64,000 nt of DNA from DASQFQ01 sp963722815 (GTDB lineage Bacteria; Actinomycetota; Thermoleophilia; Solirubrobacterales; Solirubrobacteraceae): NCBI GenBank assembly GCA_963722815.1, contig CAVROM010000010.1, forward strand, positions 372,001 through 436,000, written 5' to 3'. The translations under genes were made by a program, and so were the position numbers. Shown here piece after piece: positions 52,574-62,128 of this stretch (positions within the stretch are counted from its first letter, which is position 1; each line of letters opens with the position of its first letter). The notes under the pieces are model-generated. The model had not been told where the DNA came from and searched no databases. It saw only the letters and a program-made list of their open reading frames with translations.

Positions 52574-52808
52574 CTAGTGCGAGGAGTGGTCGAGCGGAAG
52601 CTCGGAGATCTCGTGCGCCGCGGCGCGCACCCACGCGACCAGCGTCACGAGGAAGAGGATCAGCCCGATGATCGGTGATCGCGGGCGACAGCGTGAGGCC
52701 GACGAGCGAGAACGTCACGCCGACCGCGTTGACGATCGGCAGGATGCTCGGCTCCGGCATGTGGACCTCTTCGCCGACCGGCGGAGCCTCTGTCTCGAGC
52801 GGCGACAT
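52574..52808 (-). CDS. Small two-TM protein, subunit IV-like, one frame break
   Basis: Starts ATG 52808 overlapping the previous stop (TGATG): MSPLETEAPPVGEEVHMPEP, then SILPIVNAVGVTFSLVGLTL (TM 1). One surplus G near 52680 breaks the frame; the rest reads IIGLILFLVTLVAWVRAAAH (TM 2) and EISELPLDHSSH. About 77 residues. The layout is like actinobacterial cytochrome c oxidase subunit IV (CtaF), which is short with two helices. It is the last gene of the second oxidase operon. Confidence 0.6.
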
Positions 52809-52918
52809 CAGGCGGTGTAGATCGCGGCCGCCAGGAACGTCAGGCCGAACATCAGCAGCATGATCGTCGAGACGATCAGGCCGGTGCGGACGTTGCGGCG
52901 TGCGAGCTTGCGGTCCAT
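52808..52918 (-). CDS. 36-residue single-TM protein in the second oxidase operon
   Basis: MDRKLARRNVRTGLIVSTIM, then LLMFGLTFLAAAIYTA: a basic cytoplasmic head and one helix. It lies 12 bases after ctaB and overlaps the next gene (TGATG), so it is embedded in the operon. Its length equals that of the small protein at 42953, though the sequences differ. Likely a small oxidase subunit or assembly helper. Confidence 0.6.
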   Translation of the reverse strand: MDRKLARRNVRTGLIVSTIMLLMFGLTFLAAAIYTA

Positions 52919-52930
52919 GCGCTGGCGATT

Positions 52931-53836
<906 letters not shown>

Positions 53837-53837
53837 C

Positions 53838-55556
53838 TCAGACGTTGGCCACCGGTCGGCCGGCCTGGTAGCGCTGCTCGACGCCGGTCTCCTGCTCGAC
53901 CTGGCGGCGGATGTCCTTCATCGGCTCGACCGAGCGCACGCGCGGGACCACGTCGAAGTTGTTCTCCGGCGGCGGCGAGGGGGTGAACCACTCGAGCGTG
54001 TTCGCCTTCCACGGATCCGGGCCGGCGATCGCGCCCTTCTTGAGCGAGCGGACGACGTTGATGACCGTCAGCAGCACGCCGAGGGCGAGGATGAACGAGC
54101 CGATCGTCGAGATCAGGTTGTAGAGGTGCAGGTGGTCGACGTCGGCGTACTCGTAGACGCGCCGCGGCATGCCCGACAGGCCGGCCGAGTGCTGGATCAG
54201 GAACGTCACGTGGAAGCCGATGAGGAAGAGCCAGAACGAGACCTTGCCGAGCGACTCCGACAGCATCCGCCCGCTCATCTTCGGGAACCAGTAGTAGAGC
54301 GCTCCCACGCCCGCGAAGGCGGCCCCGCCGAAGGCCGTGTAGTGGAAGTGCGCGACGACGAAGTAGGTGTCGGTCAGCTGCCAGTCGACCGGGAAGACGG
54401 CGAGGAAGATGCCGGTGATCCCGCCCATCAGGAACGTGGCGATGCCGCCCACGCAATAGAGCAGCGGCACGCGGTACTCGATCGTGCCGCGCCACAGCGT
54501 CGCCACCCAGTTGAAGATCTTCACGCCGGTCGGCACCGCGATCAGGAAGCTCGAGAGCATGAAGAACGCCAGCACGACGGTCGACATCGGCGTCGCGAAC
54601 ATGTGGTGCGCCCACACGAGCATGCCGAGGAAGGCGATGCCGGCGGTCGAGGCCGCGATCGCCTTGTAGCCGAAGATCGGCTTGCGGGCGAACACCGGCA
54701 GGACCTCGGAGAAGACCCCGAACGCGGGCAGCACGAGGATGTAGACCTCGGGGTGGCCGAAGAACCAGAAGAGGTGCTGCCACAGCAGCGCCGACCCTCC
54801 CTGCGTCGGGTCGAAGAAGTGCGTGCCGAAGTTGCGGTCGAGCAGCAGCATCGTCACGGTCGCGGCCAGCGAGGACAGCGCGAGCACGATCAGGTACGCG
54901 TAGATCAGGATCGTCCACACGAACAGCGGGATGCGGCCCCAGCCCATGCCGGGCGCGCGCATGTTGTGGATCGTGGCGATGAAGTTGACGGCGCCGAGCA
55001 TCGACGACAGGCCGGTGAGGTGGACCATGTAGATCCACGCGTCCTGGCCGCCGGAGGGCGAGTACTCCTTGGACGACAGCGGCACGTAGGAGAACCAGCC
55101 GGCCTCGGGCGGCTGGAAGAAGACCGACGCGTAGAGCGCGATCCCGCCGAACAGGAACATCCAGTAGGACCAGGCGTTGATGCGCGGGAAGGCGACGTCG
55201 CGCGCGCCGATCATCAGCGGCACCAGGTAGTTCGCGAAGCCCGCCCACAGCGGCACGACGACGAGGAAGATCATCGTCGTCCCGTGCATGGTGAAGATCT
55301 GGTTGTACTTCTCGGGGCTCAGGAACGTGTTGTCCGGCGCCCCGAGCTGGATCCTCAGCAGCAGCGCCTCCACGCCTCCCAGCAGGAAGAACGCGAGGAC
55401 CGTGTACAGGTACATGATCCCGATCTTCTTGTGGTCGGTCGTGGTGATCCACGACGTCCATCCCCGGGCCTCGGCCCGCGCCTCATGGCTGAGGATCTGC
55501 GGCCGCGCCAGGCTGCGGCGCGCGGTCGTCGTCTCGGTGTCTGAGGTGATGGCCAT
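53838..55556 (-). CDS. ctaD: Cytochrome c oxidase subunit I, A1 type
   Basis: 572 residues, 12 TM helices. SWITTTDHKKIGIMYLYTVL opens the core. Heme and copper ligands: FTMHGTTMIFLV, FWFFGHPEVYILVLPAFG (with the proton-channel Glu of the A1 class), WAHHMF, and VAHFHYTAFGGAAF. The C terminus is a long soluble tail. It pumps protons while reducing O2. It differs from the A2-type copy at 44526 in the Glu/Tyr-Ser region and lacks the extra N-terminal helices. Confidence 0.94.
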   Translation of the reverse strand: MAITSDTETTTARRSLARPQILSHEARAEARGWTSWITTTDHKKIGIMYLYTVLAFFLLGGVEALLLRIQLGAPDNTFLSPEKYNQIFTMHGTTMIFLVVVPLWAGFANYLVPLMIGARDVAFPRINAWSYWMFLFGGIALYASVFFQPPEAGWFSYVPLSSKEYSPSGGQDAWIYMVHLTGLSSMLGAVNFIATIHNMRAPGMGWGRIPLFVWTILIYAYLIVLALSSLAATVTMLLLDRNFGTHFFDPTQGGSALLWQHLFWFFGHPEVYILVLPAFGVFSEVLPVFARKPIFGYKAIAASTAGIAFLGMLVWAHHMFATPMSTVVLAFFMLSSFLIAVPTGVKIFNWVATLWRGTIEYRVPLLYCVGGIATFLMGGITGIFLAVFPVDWQLTDTYFVVAHFHYTAFGGAAFAGVGALYYWFPKMSGRMLSESLGKVSFWLFLIGFHVTFLIQHSAGLSGMPRRVYEYADVDHLHLYNLISTIGSFILALGVLLTVINVVRSLKKGAIAGPDPWKANTLEWFTPSPPPENNFDVVPRVRSVEPMKDIRRQVEQETGVEQRYQAGRPVANV

Positions 55557-55573
55557 GGGTCTGGGGAGGCTTC

Positions 55574-56392
55574 CTACGGGGTCTCGGTCGTCGACTCTTG
55601 CTTGTTGATCTGTGCGCGCTGCTTGGCGCCCTCGTCACGGGCGAGCTTGATGTCCGCCGCCTCGCGGTCGAACCAGGCCCGGTACTCGTCGAACGGGACG
55701 ACCCTGACGCGGGCGGTCATGTTGGCGTGGTTGCGCCCGCACAGCTCGGCGCACTGCCCGCGGTAGGTGCCGACCTTGGTGGCCTTGAACCACGTCTTGT
55801 TGACGTACCCGGGGACGGCGTCCATCTTGCCGCCCAGCGCCGGGATCCACCACGAGTGGGCGACGTCGTCGGAGGTGATGCGGAGGATGACGGTCATGCC
55901 GAGGGGCACCACCATCTCCTCGTAGGCGAACACGGTCTTGTCGCCCTGCGGGGGGTACTGGTAGCGCCACACGTACTGCTGGCCGTCGACGTTGATGTTC
56001 AGCGTGGCGCCCCTGGGCGGCGCCTTCTGGTCGGTCGAGGCGAAGAAGGCGTTGGCGGCGACACGGTTGCCGGAGGCGTCGATGTCCGACGCCGGCGGGT
56101 TCTTGATCCCCGGCAGCTTGACGAAGGTGACGACCGTGATGAACACCAGCACCACGGCGGCGCCGACGGTCCACCCGATCTCCAGCCGCGTGTTGCCGTG
56201 GATCTGGGCGGCGACGCGGCCGCGGCGGGCCTTGAACTTGAGCAGGAACCAGATCAGCGAGCCCTGGACGCCGATGAAGACCACCAACGCCATCGCGAAG
56301 ATGAGGACGTAGAGCGTGAAGATGTCCTCGGCGTTCGGCGAGACGCCCTTGTCGGGGAAAAAGAGGCCGGCGAGGATGGCGAGAACGGGCAA
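55574..56392 (-). CDS. ctaC: Cytochrome c oxidase subunit II
   Basis: About 272 residues; the first in-frame start is TTG 56392 and no ATG is nearer, so the exact start is uncertain. Two TM helices (about 23-48 and 75-98). The CuA domain has GQQYVWRYQYPPQGDKTVFA, DDVAHSWWIPALGGKMDAVP, and YRGQCAELCGRNHANMTARV with all CuA ligands. No cytochrome c domain, unlike the copy at 46486, so it needs an external donor. First gene of the A1 operon. Confidence 0.92.
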   Translation of the reverse strand: MPVLAILAGLFFPDKGVSPNAEDIFTLYVLIFAMALVVFIGVQGSLIWFLLKFKARRGRVAAQIHGNTRLEIGWTVGAAVVLVFITVVTFVKLPGIKNPPASDIDASGNRVAANAFFASTDQKAPPRGATLNINVDGQQYVWRYQYPPQGDKTVFAYEEMVVPLGMTVILRITSDDVAHSWWIPALGGKMDAVPGYVNKTWFKATKVGTYRGQCAELCGRNHANMTARVRVVPFDEYRAWFDREAADIKLARDEGAKQRAQINKQESTTETP

Positions 56393-56418
56393 GGCGGCGG
56401 AAGTGTATAGACGGGCCA

Positions 56419-56434
56419 GGGCGCTTCAGCGCCC
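56419..56434. terminator. Short perfect stem after the enoyl-CoA hydratase gene
   Basis: GGGCGCT-tc-AGCGCCC lies 6 bases after the enoyl-CoA hydratase stop on the minus strand. There is no T run after it, so it may be an RNA-stabilising stem rather than a classic terminator. It sits in the leader of the ctaC operon. Confidence 0.4.
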
Positions 56435-56439
56435 GGCGA

Positions 56440-57237
56440 TCATGACCCCTTGAACTCCGGCGGGCGCTTGCCCAGGAACGCTTGCACGCCCTCGAGGAAA
56501 TCACCAGAGGCGGCCATCTCCTGCTGGATCGTCGCCTCGAGCTCGAGCTGCTCCTCCATCCCGCGGTAGATCCAGGCGTTCAGCTGGCGCTTGGAGCCGG
56601 CGTAGGAGGCGGTCGGTCCGGTGGCCAGGCGCTCAGCCAGAGCGTCGACCTCCGCGTCGAAGACGTCGTCGGCGGCCACGCGGTTGATCAGGCCCCACTC
56701 CAGCGCCTGCAGCGCAGGGACGCGCTCGCCCAGCATCGCCATCTCGGCCGCGCGCGTGTAGCCCACGCGCGAGGGCACGAGCACCGAGGAGCCGCCGTCG
56801 GGGACGAGCCCGATGTTCACGAACGCGAGCAGGAAGTAGGCCGACTCCTTCGCGAGGATCAGGTCGCAGTCGAGCGCCAGCGAGCAGCCGATGCCGACCG
56901 CGGGCCCGTTGACCGCCGCCAGCACGGGCTTCGGCATCTCGCGGATCGTGCTGATGATCGGGTGGTAGCGCTCGCGCAGGGCGCGGCCGACGTCCGGGTG
57001 GCCCTCCGGCGTCGGGTCGAAGCCGGCCTTGAGGTCCGCGCCGGAGGAGAAGCCGCGGCCCGCGCCGGTGATGGTCACGGAGCGGACCGTGTCGTCGGCC
57101 GCGGCCTCCTGGACGGCCGCCAGGAGGTCCAGCCCGAACTGCTCGTTCCACGCGTTCATCGTGTCCGGGCGGTTCAGCTCGATGCGCAGCTCGGCGCCGT
57201 TGGAGGCGCCGCGCCGCGTGGTCACGGTCTCGGCCAT
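56440..57237 (-). CDS. Enoyl-CoA hydratase/isomerase family protein
   Basis: About 265 residues from ATG 57237. Crotonase fold: VTITGAGRGFSSGADLKAGF is the first oxyanion-hole strand, KPVLAAVNGPAVGIGCSLAL DCDL the second (AxNGPAxGxG), then LAFVNIGLVPDGGSSVLVPS. The usual first Glu is replaced at IGLVPDGG, so it may be an isomerase (PaaG-like) rather than a hydratase. C terminus: EGVQAFLGKRPPEFKG. It stands alone; no CoA partner genes nearby. Confidence 0.84.
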   Translation of the reverse strand: MAETVTTRRGASNGAELRIELNRPDTMNAWNEQFGLDLLAAVQEAAADDTVRSVTITGAGRGFSSGADLKAGFDPTPEGHPDVGRALRERYHPIISTIREMPKPVLAAVNGPAVGIGCSLALDCDLILAKESAYFLLAFVNIGLVPDGGSSVLVPSRVGYTRAAEMAMLGERVPALQALEWGLINRVAADDVFDAEVDALAERLATGPTASYAGSKRQLNAWIYRGMEEQLELEATIQQEMAASGDFLEGVQAFLGKRPPEFKGS

Positions 57238-57266
57238 CGGCCGCATCCTACGGATAGCCTGGAGGC

Positions 57267-58007
57267 ATGGCCCGCCCCCGCATCGGCATCTGCACCGCGA
57301 TCGAGCGCGCCCGCTGGAGCTACTGGGACACGGAGGCTTACCTCCTCGATCGCAACTACGTGGACGCCGTCCAAGCCGCCGGTGGGATCGCGCTGATGCT
57401 GCCGCCCGACGCCGAGGCCGATCCCGACGAGATCCTCGACGTGCTGGACGGCCTGATCCTGGCCGGGGGGGCCGACATCGACCCGGCCACCTACGGTGCC
57501 GAGCCCCACGCGATGACCAGCGGCATGCGGCCGGAGCGCGACGCGTTCGAGCTCGCGCTGGCCGGGCGGGCGCTCGAGCGCGACATCCCGTTTCTCGGCA
57601 TCTGCCGCGGCATGCAGGTCATGAACGTGGCGCGCGGGGGCACGCTGCGCCAGCACCTCCCCGACGAGGTCGGCCACGAGGACCACCGCCGCACCCCGGG
57701 CTCGTTCGACGGCGCCGACCACGACGTGCGGCTCGCGGACGCCTCGCTCGCGGCGCGGGCGGCCGGCGAGCTCGACCACGCCACGAAGTCCCACCACCAC
57801 CAGGGGATCGCGGCGCTCGGCGACGGCTTCGTCGAGACCGGCTGGAGCACGCTCGACGAGTTGCCCGAGGCGATCGAGGACCCGGAGCGGCGGTTCGCCC
57901 TCGGCGTGCAGTGGCACCCGGAGGCGGACCCGACGTCGCGCCTCATCGCGGCGCTGGTGGAGGAGGCGGCACGTCGACCCGCGTCAGCCTCCGGAGCGGC
58001 ACCGTGA
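57267..58007 (+). CDS. Class I glutamine amidotransferase / peptidase C26 (PuuD-like)
   Basis: 246 residues. IGICTAIERARWSYWDTEAY, LDGLILAGGADIDPATYG, then FLGICRGMQVMNVARGGTLR with the catalytic Cys of GICRG. The triad ends in ATKSHHHQGIAAL and LGVQWHPEADPTSRLI (His and Glu). The closest function is gamma-glutamyl-GABA hydrolase, but other amides are possible. Divergent from the enoyl-CoA hydratase, 29 bp apart. Its 3' end overlaps the next gene by 65 bp. Confidence 0.86.
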   Translation: MARPRIGICTAIERARWSYWDTEAYLLDRNYVDAVQAAGGIALMLPPDAEADPDEILDVLDGLILAGGADIDPATYGAEPHAMTSGMRPERDAFELALAGRALERDIPFLGICRGMQVMNVARGGTLRQHLPDEVGHEDHRRTPGSFDGADHDVRLADASLAARAAGELDHATKSHHHQGIAALGDGFVETGWSTLDELPEAIEDPERRFALGVQWHPEADPTSRLIAALVEEAARRPASASGAAP

Positions 58008-58479
58008 GCGGATCGGTCGAGCGGTCGAACGCCTCGAGGCCGCCGGTGGCCTCGAAGTCGGCGCGGATCGCCTCGAAGTAGTCCTGGGCCACGACCGCTG
58101 CGCCGGTCGCGAAGCGCTCGCGCGCGGCCTCGCTGCCGATGTAGGTCCACACCGTGCCCGCGAGCTCGGCGTCGATCAGCTCGGCGACGTCGATGCGGTC
58201 GTAGTTGCGCTCGCGCCGGTCCAGCTGGTCGAGCTCGTCCGCGGTGACGGGGAACGCGACGCCGTTGACCCGGCCCTCCGCCGCGGCGTAGAGGTTCAGG
58301 AACGTCACGCGGACCGGTGGGCGCTCGCCCGTGTCGGGGTCGACGTAGTACTTGTAGCCCGGGATCGTGCGGCGGTTGTCCATCGCGACGTTCCAGGTCC
58401 GGCGGTGCCCGAGGAGGTGGCACGGGATGCCGCCGGAGCGCCGCACGAGCGACCCGTAGCCGAACACGAACGCCGTCAT
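57943..58479 (-). CDS. Gamma-glutamylcyclotransferase-like protein (AIG2/GGCT fold)
   Basis: 178 residues. It opens FVFGYGSLVRRSGGIPCHLL, the YGSL substrate-binding motif. GVAFPVTADELDQLDRRERN has the conserved glutamate (E of RRERNYDRI), and the helical lid follows (AQDYFEAIRADFEATGGLEA). Family members cleave gamma-glutamyl or similar amides to pyroglutamate or transfer them. A large (65 bp) convergent overlap joins it with the C26 peptidase, which also acts on gamma-glutamyl amides; they could share a pathway. Confidence 0.8.
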   Translation of the reverse strand: MTAFVFGYGSLVRRSGGIPCHLLGHRRTWNVAMDNRRTIPGYKYYVDPDTGERPPVRVTFLNLYAAAEGRVNGVAFPVTADELDQLDRRERNYDRIDVAELIDAELAGTVWTYIGSEAARERFATGAAVVAQDYFEAIRADFEATGGLEAFDRSTDPLTVPLRRLTRVDVPPPPPAPR

Positions 58480-58530
58480 CGCGCGCAGACGCTACGTGTC
58501 CGCCTGTGGCCCGGTTAGACTCGCCGCGCT

Positions 58531-59463
58531 GTGCGCCGGTCGACCGCCATCCGCTTGGTGGCGTGCACGGCGCTCGCCGCAGGCCTTGCGGCGCCGCTCG
58601 CGCGCCGCCGATTGAGGCTCCCGCCGCCGGTCGTCACGGCGACGGCTGCGACGGCGCCGTTCGCGCTCTGCGTCCTCGTCCCCCGCTCGCGGAAACGCGA
58701 CGTGGCGGTGCTCTGCCTGCAGATGTGGGCCTACGTGGCCACCTACCAGATGCCGAACGACGACCCGATCGAGCTCGAGCGGCGGGTGCGGATCGACTAT
58801 CCCGTCAACGTCGACAAGCTGATCGGCGGCGGGATGACGCCGACGCTGCGGCTGCAGCGCGCGTTCGGCCGGCCGGGGCGGATCAACGGCATCGAGCGGA
58901 CGCTGATCTGGTCGCACTGGATCTGGTTCCTCGTCCCGCACGGCACCGCGGCGTTCCTGCTCCTCCGCCACCGGGATCAGTTCCCGCTCGGTGCGGCGCT
59001 GCTGTACGCGACGTTCGACCTCGGCCTGATCGGCTACTGGGCGGTGCCGACCGCGCCGCCCTGGTACGCGGCCGCGCGGGGGCGGATGAACGACGGCCGG
59101 ACCCCCGAGCTGCGGCGCATGATGTACGAGTACGGCGAGCAGTTCTGGAAGTCCAACTGGGGCCCGCTCTATGGTTTCCTCGGCGGGAATCCGCTCGCCG
59201 CGATGCCGTCCCTGCACTTCGCCACGTCAGTCCAAGCCGCTCATGTCCTCTCCGAGACCGGCGCCGTCGCTGGAGCCGTGGGTTGGACGTACGCGAGCAC
59301 GCTGGGCGTCGCGCTCGTGTACCTGGGCGAGCATTACGTGGTCGATCTCGCGGTCGGACTCGCACTGACGCAACTCGTGCGCAAGGGAGCGCCGCTCGCC
59401 GCGCCGCTGTTCCGGGTCGTCGCCACCGGGGTGCAGCGGCTCGAGGCCGGGGCGCGCGCGTGA
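58531..59463 (+). CDS. PAP2-superfamily membrane phosphatase/transferase
   Basis: 310 residues, GTG start. About six TM helices. The PAP2 core is SLHFATSVQAAHVLSE (PSLH) and GWTYASTLGVALVYLGEHYV VDLAVG, the second His motif (HYVVD). Such PAP2 proteins include inositolphosphorylceramide-type transferases and lipid phosphatases. The N-terminal region has a DKLIGGGMTPTLRLQRAFGR loop seen in that subgroup. It is GTGA-coupled to the next gene, so both may act on membrane lipids. Confidence 0.8.
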   Translation: MRRSTAIRLVACTALAAGLAAPLARRRLRLPPPVVTATAATAPFALCVLVPRSRKRDVAVLCLQMWAYVATYQMPNDDPIELERRVRIDYPVNVDKLIGGGMTPTLRLQRAFGRPGRINGIERTLIWSHWIWFLVPHGTAAFLLLRHRDQFPLGAALLYATFDLGLIGYWAVPTAPPWYAAARGRMNDGRTPELRRMMYEYGEQFWKSNWGPLYGFLGGNPLAAMPSLHFATSVQAAHVLSETGAVAGAVGWTYASTLGVALVYLGEHYVVDLAVGLALTQLVRKGAPLAAPLFRVVATGVQRLEAGARA

Positions 59464-60584
59464 ACACGACGGAGACGCGCCACCAGTCGCCCAACACGCC
59501 GGCGCCGGACGGCGACGACGATCACGAGGAGCACCCGCCCCGGCTCGACATCTCGGCGCGCAGCCTCGCCGGCTTCGCGGTCTTCGTCGTGCTCGCGATC
59601 GTCGCGCTGTACTTCCTGCTCCCGCAGGTCGCCGGGCTGGAGGAGACGTGGCACCGGCTCGAGGACGGCAGCCCGGTCTGGCTCGCGCTTGCGGTCGTCT
59701 TCACGGTCGGGATGTTCGCCGGCTACGTGCTGCTGTTCCAGGGCGTCTACGCGCGCGCGGCCGAGGGCCGGCTGACGATGCGCGAGAGCTACCAGGTGTG
59801 CATGGCCGGGCTGGCGGCGACGCGGCTGTTCTCCGCCGGCGGCGCCGGCGGGATCGTGCTCACCGCGTGGGCGATGCGCGGCGCGGGCCTGCGCCGCCGC
59901 GTGGTGGCGGACAAGACGATCTCGTTCCTCGTCCTCACCTACCTCGTCTATACGACCTGCCTGGTCGTGTTCGGCTACGGGCTGCGCTTCGGCGTCTTCC
60001 CCGGGCCCGACCCGTTCACGATGACGGTGATCCCCGCCACGCTGGCGCTGATCGCGACCGTGCTCGGGCTCTCGATCGCGTTCGTGCCGACCGACTTCGA
60101 GCGCCGGCTGCAGACGCTCGCCCTGCGCCACGGCCGCACCGGCCGCATGGCCCAGCGGCTGGCGACGCTGCCCGCCACCGCCTCGAGCGGCATCCGCGAC
60201 GCGCTCCACCACCTGCGCTCGAGGGATCCGGCGCTGCTCGGCGCCGTCGCCTTCTGGGCGTGCCAGATCGCGGTGCTGTGGGCGTGTTTCGAGGCGTTCG
60301 GTCAGTCGCCGCCGCTGGCGGTGCTCGTGCTCGGCTTCTTCATCGGCATGCTCGGCAACCTGCTGCCGCTCCCGGGCGGGATCGGCGGCGTCGACGGCGG
60401 GATGATCGGCGCGTTCGCGGCGTTCAACGTCGACACGGGGCTCGCGGTGGTCGCGGTGCTGGCCTACCGCGCCTTCACGTTCTGGCTGCCGACGGTGCCC
60501 GGTGTGATCGCCTATCTACAGCTGCGCAAGACCGTGGAACGCTGGCGTCTCGAGGGCCGGCGCGCGCTACACTATACAAACTGA
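59460..60584 (+). CDS. UPF0104/lysylphosphatidylglycerol-synthase-type integral membrane protein
   Basis: 374 residues, GTG start at a GTGA overlap. N-terminal soluble 40 residues, acidic. Then about eight TM helices. MCMAGLAATRLFSAGGAGGI is read as VCMAGLAATRLFSAGGAGGI in the protein, and GNLLPLPGGIGGVDGGMIGA is the family signature of UPF0104 / MprF N-terminal flippase-type proteins. These transport or flip lipids or polyprenyl-linked sugars. It ends just before the trxB leader. Confidence 0.8.
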   Translation: MNTTETRHQSPNTPAPDGDDDHEEHPPRLDISARSLAGFAVFVVLAIVALYFLLPQVAGLEETWHRLEDGSPVWLALAVVFTVGMFAGYVLLFQGVYARAAEGRLTMRESYQVCMAGLAATRLFSAGGAGGIVLTAWAMRGAGLRRRVVADKTISFLVLTYLVYTTCLVVFGYGLRFGVFPGPDPFTMTVIPATLALIATVLGLSIAFVPTDFERRLQTLALRHGRTGRMAQRLATLPATASSGIRDALHHLRSRDPALLGAVAFWACQIAVLWACFEAFGQSPPLAVLVLGFFIGMLGNLLPLPGGIGGVDGGMIGAFAAFNVDTGLAVVAVLAYRAFTFWLPTVPGVIAYLQLRKTVERWRLEGRRALHYTN

Positions 60585-60620
60585 AGTAAGGCAACTTTGA
60601 CCGGGGAGAAGACCCAACCA

Positions 60621-61637
60621 ATGGCGAACGTCGAGCAGGTCATCATCGTCGGAAGCGGTCCTGCGGGTTACACCGCGGCGCTCTACACCGCCCGCGCGAA
60701 CCTGAACCCGCTCGTGATCGAGGGCTTCCTCTGGGGCGGGCTGCTCCAGCAGACGACCGACGTCGAGAACTACCCCGGCTACCCCGAGGGGATCATGGGG
60801 CCGGAGATGATGCAGCAGTTCCGTGACCAGGCGGAGCGCTTCGGCACGCGCTTCATCACCGACAACGTCACCAAGATCGAGCCGGGCGCCGAGGGCGAGC
60901 CGCACACGGTGTGGGTCGACGATGAGGAGTACAAGGCCCGCACGGTCATCCTCGCGATGGGCGCCGAGCACAAGAAGCTCGGCGTGCCCGGCGAGGAGGA
61001 GCTCGGCGGCCGCGGCGTGTCCTACTGCGCGACCTGCGACGCCGCGTTCTACAAGGACAAGACGACCGTGATCGTGGGCGGCGGCGACTCCGCGATGGAG
61101 GAGGCGCTGTTCCTCGCCAAGTTCTCCTCGCGTGTGACGATCGTCAACCGCCGCGACGAGTTCCGCGCCTCGAAGATCATGCTCGAGCGGGCGCGCGAGA
61201 CCGAGAACATCGACTTCCTGACCCCGTACGTCGTCGACGAGTTCGCCGCCGACGAGACCGGCGTCCTCGGCGTCGCGAAGCTGCGCAACCCCGAGACGGG
61301 CGAGCAGCGCGACCTGCCGATCTGCGGCGCCTTCATCGCGATCGGCCATGAGCCGCAGTCGGAGCTCGTCCAGGGCATCGTCGAGACCGACGAGAACGGC
61401 TACGTCGTCACCGAGGGCAAGTCGACGTGCACGGGGGTGCCGGGCATCTTCGCCGCGGGCGACCTCGTGGACCACACCTACCGCCAGGCGGTCACCGCCG
61501 CCGGCTCCGGGTGTCAGTCCGCGCTCGACGCCGAGTGGTACCTGCGCGACAACCCGCATGTCCCGACGCCCGACGCGCTGAAGGGCACCGGCGATCTCGC
61601 CGAGGCGCAGTGGGCGCACCCGACGCCGGCGTCGTAG
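60621..61637 (+). CDS. trxB: Thioredoxin reductase
   Basis: 338 residues from ATG 60621, with GGGGAGA 12 bases upstream; a TTG at 60597 would add eight residues. FAD domain: VIIVGSGPAGYTAALYTARA, TTDVENYPGYPEGIMGPEMM. The redox-active CATC is in GVSYCATCDAAFYKDK. NADPH domain: TVIVGGGDSAMEEALFLAKF and VTIVNRRDEFRASKIM. C-terminal GIFAAGDLVDHTYRQAVTAA is the FAD signature. It reduces thioredoxin with NADPH. Confidence 0.94.
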   Translation: MANVEQVIIVGSGPAGYTAALYTARANLNPLVIEGFLWGGLLQQTTDVENYPGYPEGIMGPEMMQQFRDQAERFGTRFITDNVTKIEPGAEGEPHTVWVDDEEYKARTVILAMGAEHKKLGVPGEEELGGRGVSYCATCDAAFYKDKTTVIVGGGDSAMEEALFLAKFSSRVTIVNRRDEFRASKIMLERARETENIDFLTPYVVDEFAADETGVLGVAKLRNPETGEQRDLPICGAFIAIGHEPQSELVQGIVETDENGYVVTEGKSTCTGVPGIFAAGDLVDHTYRQAVTAAGSGCQSALDAEWYLRDNPHVPTPDALKGTGDLAEAQWAHPTPAS

Positions 61638-62086
61638 AGATCGACCCGATCGGCCGCGTCGAAGGCGGGCGCGGCGAGCCGGTCGACGACGACTGGGGTG
61701 ACGTCGAGGCGGTCATCCGCCTCGACGACCGCTTCGGCCGCGAGGCGCTCGCGGGCCTCGACGCGTTCTCGCACCTCGAGGTGGTGTACGCCTTCCACCT
61801 GGTCGATGAGGGCGCGGTGGAGCACGGCGCGCGGCACCCGCGCGGCAACCACGACTGGCCGCGCGTCGGGATCTTCGCCCAGCGCGGGAAGGACCGGCCG
61901 AACCGGCTCGCGGTCTCACGCTGCGAACTGCGTAGCGTCGAGGGGCGACTGCTGCGCGTGCGCGGGCTCGACGCCGTGGACGGCACGCCGGTGCTCGACA
62001 TCAAGCCGTGGATGGCCGAGTTCGGCCCGCGCGGCGAGACGCGCCAGCCGGCGTGGGCGAGCGAGCTGATGCGCGGCTACTGGTGA
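61610..62086 (+). CDS. trmO: tRNA methyltransferase TrmO / TsaA-like protein
   Basis: About 158 residues from GTG 61610, overlapping trxB by 28 bp. VEIDPIGRVEGGRGEPVDDD starts the barrel; then VVYAFHLVDEGAVE, ARHPRGNHDWPRVGIFAQRG KDRPNRLAVS and VRGLDAVDGTPVLDIKPWMA. The NRLAVS and DIKPW motifs are those of the TsaA/UPF0066 family, which methylates N6-threonylcarbamoyladenosine (t6A37) in tRNA using SAM. It is somewhat shorter than E. coli TrmO, as in many actinobacteria. Confidence 0.85.
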   Translation: MGAPDAGVVEIDPIGRVEGGRGEPVDDDWGDVEAVIRLDDRFGREALAGLDAFSHLEVVYAFHLVDEGAVEHGARHPRGNHDWPRVGIFAQRGKDRPNRLAVSRCELRSVEGRLLRVRGLDAVDGTPVLDIKPWMAEFGPRGETRQPAWASELMRGYW

Positions 62087-62128
62087 GTGGCATCATCGGC
62101 TGACCAGCCGTTCAGTGAGGAGGACGCC

